From the NCBI GenBank assembly GCA_025358885.1, contig JANYHW010000210.1, positions 1 through 33,876 on the forward strand: a DNA stretch of 33,876 nt. Direction: 5' to 3'. Within the stretch, counting starts at the first letter, position 1, and every line of letters starts with the position of its first letter. This document shows positions 30,338 to 33,876 of the stretch, one piece after another. Origin of the DNA: Cytophagales bacterium (lineage in GTDB: Bacteria > Bacteroidota > Bacteroidia > Cytophagales > Cyclobacteriaceae). The notes below the pieces were generated by a model. It did no database searches. It saw only the letters and a program-made list of their open reading frames with translations, and was not told the origin of the DNA. Position numbers and translations under genes: made by a program.

Positions 30338-32161
30338 ATGAAATTAAACATAAAATATGCCCTGTTCATTCCTTTTCTTGCGGTTTTCAGCTCTTTGCTG
30401 ATGGAGTCATGCAAAAAGGATGAAATACTTTCTTATGATGCCGCCAAGAAACAAAAGCTTTCGTATTATGCCGACTCGGTCCGTGTGCATGACTCGCTGG
30501 TTAACGTAAATAGTGGTGGTCTGATTGATTACAGCATTCAAATTATTTCAGGGTCCACCACCTCGCTAAATTCGGGAATCGGCGGACGGTCACAAACTTC
30601 GCAGAAGATTGTTGCGAGAGCTGTCGTCACGATCACTCAATACGGCAAACGGGCAATAGACAGTACCAATACTTCCGGTATGGTAGTGTTCAAAAACCTG
30701 ATGAGGGGTGGAATTGGCGTGACCATTCAAAAGACAGGATTTACAGAAGTGAGCTACGTGGCCGCTATTGACCCTAGCAATACGACATCAAACGGGACAC
30801 GCCATACCATGGGGAATATCATTCCAATCTTTGAGACCACTGGAGCCAATACGGCTACCATTGTCGGCCAGGCAACCGTTCAAACAGACTTGACGAACAC
30901 TAACCGTGAGCAGGTTCCCGATGCGTCCAATGTAACTGTGCAGGCAACAATCGATACCAGGGACCCTCTATTTAACACGCAATTCCTTAACGGCAACAAC
31001 AGTCTCCCCACCGGCGCTGTCCCCCCCTACGGCTTTAAGGCTGATTATATGGCATCCATTCTGTCAGTAAGCTATGGTACAGGCGGATCTTCAGCAAAAA
31101 TAACGGGAGGCGCATATTCGATTGTTGTGCCTGCGGCCGTAGATGGTCTTCCGATCAAGATTTCGTATTCCGACTTTGCAGGCACCCAAAAGGTGTTTGA
31201 AACTGGTTCGGGAAGTGGTGGCTCTTTCAACCAAATTGCTACCTATAGACAGTTGTTTGGCGCAGGCATTACATCCTCTGCTGTGCCTTCTTCTGCTGGA
31301 GTAAATGTCACCTTTGCAGGTGGTGCAGGCGCGGCCGCGACAGCGGTGATGAATACACCACAAATCTTGGACAGGGTTACGATTACCAACGGCGGAACTG
31401 GATACACCAGTGCGCCTACAGTATCGTTTGCCGGTGGAGGTGGTTCAGGTGCTGCCGCAACAGCAACCATTACAAATGGTGTGGTGACGGCAGTTACTCT
31501 TACCAACGCAGGTACAGGTTATACTGCGAATCCAACTGTTTCTTTTGCAGGCGGTGGTGGAGCAGGTGCAATCGCCAACGCAACCCGGGTGGGAGCGACG
31601 GTATTGGGCGCCAGCATTACCAACAGTGGTACCCAGTATTATACCGGCGTACCCAATGTTCATTTCTTAACTGTTGCAGGTGATGGAGGTCAAGGTGCTA
31701 CCGGAACCGCTGTTGTCCTAAATGGAAAAGTTGTCGGAATTACCATTACCAATGTTGGTTCAGGTTATACCGCTATACCTACAATTGTTTTTGATGATCC
31801 GGCAGGTGCGCAGGGATTTGCCAATATTGTAAACGGAACCATTGGTACAGTTACGATCGTCAATGGAGGATTCAATTACAGCGCGCCCCCCCTGGTTACC
31901 ATTACACCGACTGTAGGCGCTCCTGGTGGAGGTGCAACAGCAACCGCAACTGTTACAGGAGGGCAGGTTACTGGGGTCACGGTAACAGGTGCGGGGACGG
32001 GATATATTGGCGGCAATGTTCCGACAGTCTTAGAGGCCTTCAGTACTACCAATGGGAATACGGGCTCAGGATCACAAGCCGCAACAAAAGTATACACCAC
32101 TACCGGGAAAACCCTGGTCAATGATGTATACTACGGTACTGGCATCAAAATATCAAATTGA
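30338..32161 (+). CDS. Repeat-rich surface lipoprotein
   Basis: A 607-residue lipoprotein. The signal ends in LLMESC, with Cys25 the lipidation site and KKDE after it. The N-terminal part (about 60-315) looks like carboxypeptidase-regulatory or similar beta domains (for instance VVTITQYGKRAIDSTNTSGMVVFKNL at 96-121 and VVPAAVDGLPIKISYSDFAG). From about 315 to 565 there are five to six related units of roughly 35-40 residues. Each has a variant of TNGGTGYTSAPTVSFAGGGG followed by a GAAATATITNGVVT-like strand. Gly/Thr/Ala content is extreme. The repeats resemble beta-solenoid or fibre-like surface proteins. It follows a barrel gene by 5 bases. The function is unknown; adhesion is only a guess. 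Confidence 0.85.
   Translation: MKLNIKYALFIPFLAVFSSLLMESCKKDEILSYDAAKKQKLSYYADSVRVHDSLVNVNSGGLIDYSIQIISGSTTSLNSGIGGRSQTSQKIVARAVVTITQYGKRAIDSTNTSGMVVFKNLMRGGIGVTIQKTGFTEVSYVAAIDPSNTTSNGTRHTMGNIIPIFETTGANTATIVGQATVQTDLTNTNREQVPDASNVTVQATIDTRDPLFNTQFLNGNNSLPTGAVPPYGFKADYMASILSVSYGTGGSSAKITGGAYSIVVPAAVDGLPIKISYSDFAGTQKVFETGSGSGGSFNQIATYRQLFGAGITSSAVPSSAGVNVTFAGGAGAAATAVMNTPQILDRVTITNGGTGYTSAPTVSFAGGGGSGAAATATITNGVVTAVTLTNAGTGYTANPTVSFAGGGGAGAIANATRVGATVLGASITNSGTQYYTGVPNVHFLTVAGDGGQGATGTAVVLNGKVVGITITNVGSGYTAIPTIVFDDPAGAQGFANIVNGTIGTVTIVNGGFNYSAPPLVTITPTVGAPGGGATATATVTGGQVTGVTVTGAGTGYIGGNVPTVLEAFSTTNGNTGSGSQAATKVYTTTGKTLVNDVYYGTGIKISN
31370..32030 (+). repeat. Diverged in-frame tandem repeats within the lipoprotein gene
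   Basis: Unit length is about 105-120 bases (35-40 codons). Conserved cores such as the ACCAACG...GG.ACAGG.TA.AC motif recur at the T(N)xGTGYT segment (protein positions about 350, 389, 471, 510 and 550). The units are diverged, so slippage is old, but copy number could still vary between strains. Confidence 0.6.
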
Positions 32162-32187
32162 TAATTCAGGTTTAGCTATAGGTTATG

Positions 32188-32214
32188 GGGACCCTGCGAA
32201 GGGTCCCTTTTTTT
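32188..32214 (+). terminator. Intrinsic terminator of the barrel-lipoprotein unit
   Basis: GGGACCCT (32188-32195), a GCGA tetraloop and AGGGTCCC (32200-32207) make a perfect 8-bp stem, followed by seven T. It lies 26 bases after the lipoprotein stop. Confidence 0.92.
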
Positions 32215-32303
32215 GGCCTCTGCACCAATGGTTTTAACTGCTAAGGTTTCAACACTTGTAGGTGTTACTGGGAACATTTTGAAAATCTTAGGTTCGTTAC
32301 CTG

Positions 32304-33113
32304 TCAATCTTCGAAATTTGACTTTCTTTTCTCCTGGATAGCCTTAAAGGTTTCAGTAAGATCATCGGAAAGCAGCATCGTCGAGTTCCAACGCGCTACG
32401 AAGTCAAGCCCCTCAGCCACTGAATGATCACGTGACTGCCGTAAAACTTGCTTCGTTCCACGTATTGACAAGGGAGATTTGGCTGCGACACCTACGGCAA
32501 TCTTCATTACTTCTTCCACCATCGTTTCTTTTGAATCAAATTGTCGGTTGACAAGACCAATGTCACATGCCTCGGAAGCCATGACTGGTCTCCCGGTATA
32601 AGCCATCTCTGCCACCACAGCAGGTTTGACGAATTTGGGTAGCCTTTGCAACGTTCCCAGGTCGGCTACCATGCCCATATCTATTTCCTTTATGGTGAAA
32701 TATGTGTCGTCAGTGCAATAACGGAGGTCACAGGCAGCGATAATGTCCACTCCACCTCCAATGCAACCGTTGTGGATTGCCGCGAGTACAGGTTTATGAC
32801 ACGCTTCGATCGCGGTAACGCATTCCTGGAGTTCGCGGACGAGCGCGTAAATTGCCTCACTGCGATTTCCATCCGGCACCTTCTCAAGATCTTTTACTGA
32901 CATCAGCAACTCGAGATCAATTCCCGCACAAAAGAGTTTGCCTTCTCCCGAAAGCACGATTACCCTGACGTCCTTTTGCACGCTGAGCGACTCAAATATC
33001 AATTTCATTTCTTTCCAAGCCTCAAGATGAAGAGCATTTGCCTTTTGAGGACGATCAATAGAAACTTGAGCAATTTTTTGATGAATTGAAACACGGAAGC
33101 TGGTGTAATTCAT
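32304..33113 (-). CDS. Delta(3,5)-delta(2,4)-dienoyl-CoA isomerase-like crotonase
   Basis: A 269-residue crotonase close in pattern to eukaryotic ECH1. The blocks NGCIGGGVDIIAACDLRYC, FTIKEIDMGMVADLGTLQRLP and SRDHSVAEGLDFVARWNSTML match ECH1 almost residue by residue. The three acidic residues used by ECH1 are present: Asp123 (GGGVD), Glu143 (KEID) and Asp151 (VADLG). This enzyme moves double bonds in dienoyl-CoA from odd-position unsaturated fatty acids during beta-oxidation. The open frame begins at 33131, but MNYTSFRVSIHQKIAQVSIDRP at 33113 is the natural start. Divergent from a DUF2141-like gene with only 48 bases between. Confidence 0.9.
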   Translation of the reverse strand: MNYTSFRVSIHQKIAQVSIDRPQKANALHLEAWKEMKLIFESLSVQKDVRVIVLSGEGKLFCAGIDLELLMSVKDLEKVPDGNRSEAIYALVRELQECVTAIEACHKPVLAAIHNGCIGGGVDIIAACDLRYCTDDTYFTIKEIDMGMVADLGTLQRLPKFVKPAVVAEMAYTGRPVMASEACDIGLVNRQFDSKETMVEEVMKIAVGVAAKSPLSIRGTKQVLRQSRDHSVAEGLDFVARWNSTMLLSDDLTETFKAIQEKRKSNFED

Positions 33114-33161
33114 TAGAAGTGGGTTTAACAATCACAGTAATGTATTTATTGCCGAAAACGA

Positions 33162-33740
33162 ATGCAACGGCCAAATTCGTTGATTTATTTCATACCTTCA
33201 CCTGTGCTGTCCTCCCGCAACCTTTTCATCGCTACTTGTTTGTGCCTCTTTGCTTTCGGAGAGATGAATGGCCAATCTGAAAGTACGGGAATAAAGACCC
33301 CCATTTTGGAAACCCCCAAGGAGGTGGTGGCGTCGACCATTGGTGCAAAAGACACTGAGCATTCTGAGAAAACATATTCCATCTCCATTGTTGTCATTAA
33401 TATCCGCAACAGGAAGGGCGTCATCCGGTTCAAATTTTATGATGACGCCACCGGCTTTCCGCACGATACAGGGTTTCTGAAGGTGGTTGTTCCGAAGACT
33501 GAGATGAGGGGTGATTCCCTTGTGGTGACCTATAGTGGATTCAAATCCCAGAATATGGGAATTGCACTACTGGATGATGAAAATAACAATGTCAAACTTG
33601 ATATGGGTTGGTTCCTACCCAAGGAGGGACATGCCTTTTCTGATTATTACCATTCGGCGTTGAGGAGGCCGGTGTACAAGGACTTTGACTTTTTCCTGAT
33701 GAGCAACAAGACCGTAAAGATGAAGATGAAATACTACTAG
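33162..33740 (+). CDS. DUF2141-like secreted protein
   Basis: A 192-residue exported protein. The hydrophobic signal core is NLFIATCLCLFAFGEMNGQ (about 20-38), preceded by an unusually long N-terminal part. A GTG at 33204 would give a shorter, more usual signal peptide, so the true start may lie there. The mature part (70-192) has the DUF2141 pattern: SISIVVINIRNRKGVIRFKFYDDATGFP, GIALLDDENNNVKLDMGWFLPKEGHAFSDYY and FDFFLMSNKTVKMKMKYY, a small beta-sandwich. In this phylum such proteins are usually secreted, with no assigned activity. Divergent from the dienoyl-CoA isomerase-like gene. A possible stem follows its stop at 33766. Confidence 0.78.
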   Translation: MQRPNSLIYFIPSPVLSSRNLFIATCLCLFAFGEMNGQSESTGIKTPILETPKEVVASTIGAKDTEHSEKTYSISIVVINIRNRKGVIRFKFYDDATGFPHDTGFLKVVVPKTEMRGDSLVVTYSGFKSQNMGIALLDDENNNVKLDMGWFLPKEGHAFSDYYHSALRRPVYKDFDFFLMSNKTVKMKMKYY

Positions 33741-33765
33741 TCCTACTTTGTCAAGTTAAAAAAAG

Positions 33766-33813
33766 AGGGTGAAGAATAAACATTTGACGGCTCAGAATGC
33801 TTAACTTCACCCT
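33766..33813 (+). terminator. Possible weak hairpin after the DUF2141-like gene
   Basis: AGGGTGAAG (33766-33774) pairs perfectly with CTTCACCCT (33805-33813) across a 30-base loop. No T-tract follows directly, so an ordinary intrinsic terminator is doubtful. Confidence 0.3.
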
Positions 33814-33876
33814 TGTAATAAAGCAACCAAATATAGCTGTTCTCAAAAGGGACGGCCAAAAAAAATGACTCTTTTT

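Noticed and set aside
1-33876. CRISPR array, tRNA, rRNA, integrase or transposase genes
   Set aside because: No regular short repeats with spacers, no cloverleaf pattern and no recombinase motif was noticed in any gap or frame.

Overview
The window looks like a chromosomal segment of a Bacteroidota bacterium, most likely of the Cytophagales. The reasons are: a porT-type secretion gene next to ubiE; several protein families known mainly or only from this phylum (DUF3127, DUF5606, DUF6588, DUF2141-like); lipid A/Kdo synthesis (waaA), meaning a Gram-negative envelope; SpII lipoproteins; few Shine-Dalgarno-like sites; and start regions with a Bacteroidota-type -7 box (TAnnTTTG). Gene density is about 92-95 %. 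No rRNA, tRNA, CRISPR array, intact insertion sequence or prophage gene was seen.

Layout. 1-1022: tail of an acyltransferase-like gene coupled to a family 2 glycosyltransferase. 1026-3187: waaA and rsgA, overlapping, on the minus strand. 3277-5884: an MBL/beta-CASP hydrolase and an outer-membrane barrel (DUF6588) ending in a strong terminator. 5916-10122: enoyl-CoA hydratase, low-molecular-weight phosphatase, aspartate kinase, fructose-1,6-bisphosphatase and a DUF5606 gene. 10198-13814: engB, divergent from a PD40-OmpA protein that forms an operon with ubiE and porT. 13846-15466: a short-chain dehydrogenase and a bestrophin-like membrane protein. 15552-18280: a TPR lipoprotein and aspS on the minus strand. 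18356-20058: a secreted protein, tadA, DUF3127, and a small basic protein whose leader is highly foldable.

20222-26481 is one tightly packed nine-gene minus-strand operon: EamA exporter, PhzF isomerase, OsmC, DinB-like, ilvE, MDR oxidoreductase, GNAT, FMN split-barrel protein, YjbR-like. Neighbours overlap or lie within about 20 bp. 26693-28954: an acidic protein of unknown role and a secreted GH13 lipoprotein, convergent. 28955-29576 is the only long gene-free stretch. It holds a decayed fragment of a phnA/yjdM-type gene with a possible surviving promoter box, and a 94-bp palindromic repeat with terminal inverted repeats. 29577-32161: an outer-membrane barrel gene followed by a repeat-rich lipoprotein, closed by a perfect terminator. 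32304-33740: a dienoyl-CoA isomerase-like gene divergent from a DUF2141-like secreted protein.

Most of the window is ordinary core genome, and I do not see a complete unknown defence or mobile system. The observations most worth a second look are the SSB-like acidic tip on DUF3127, the structured leader of the 72-residue protein, the phnA remnant beside a palindromic repeat, the tandem-repeat lipoprotein with its barrel partner, the PD40-OmpA protein coupled to porT, the divergent bestrophin and the nine-gene operon around ilvE.
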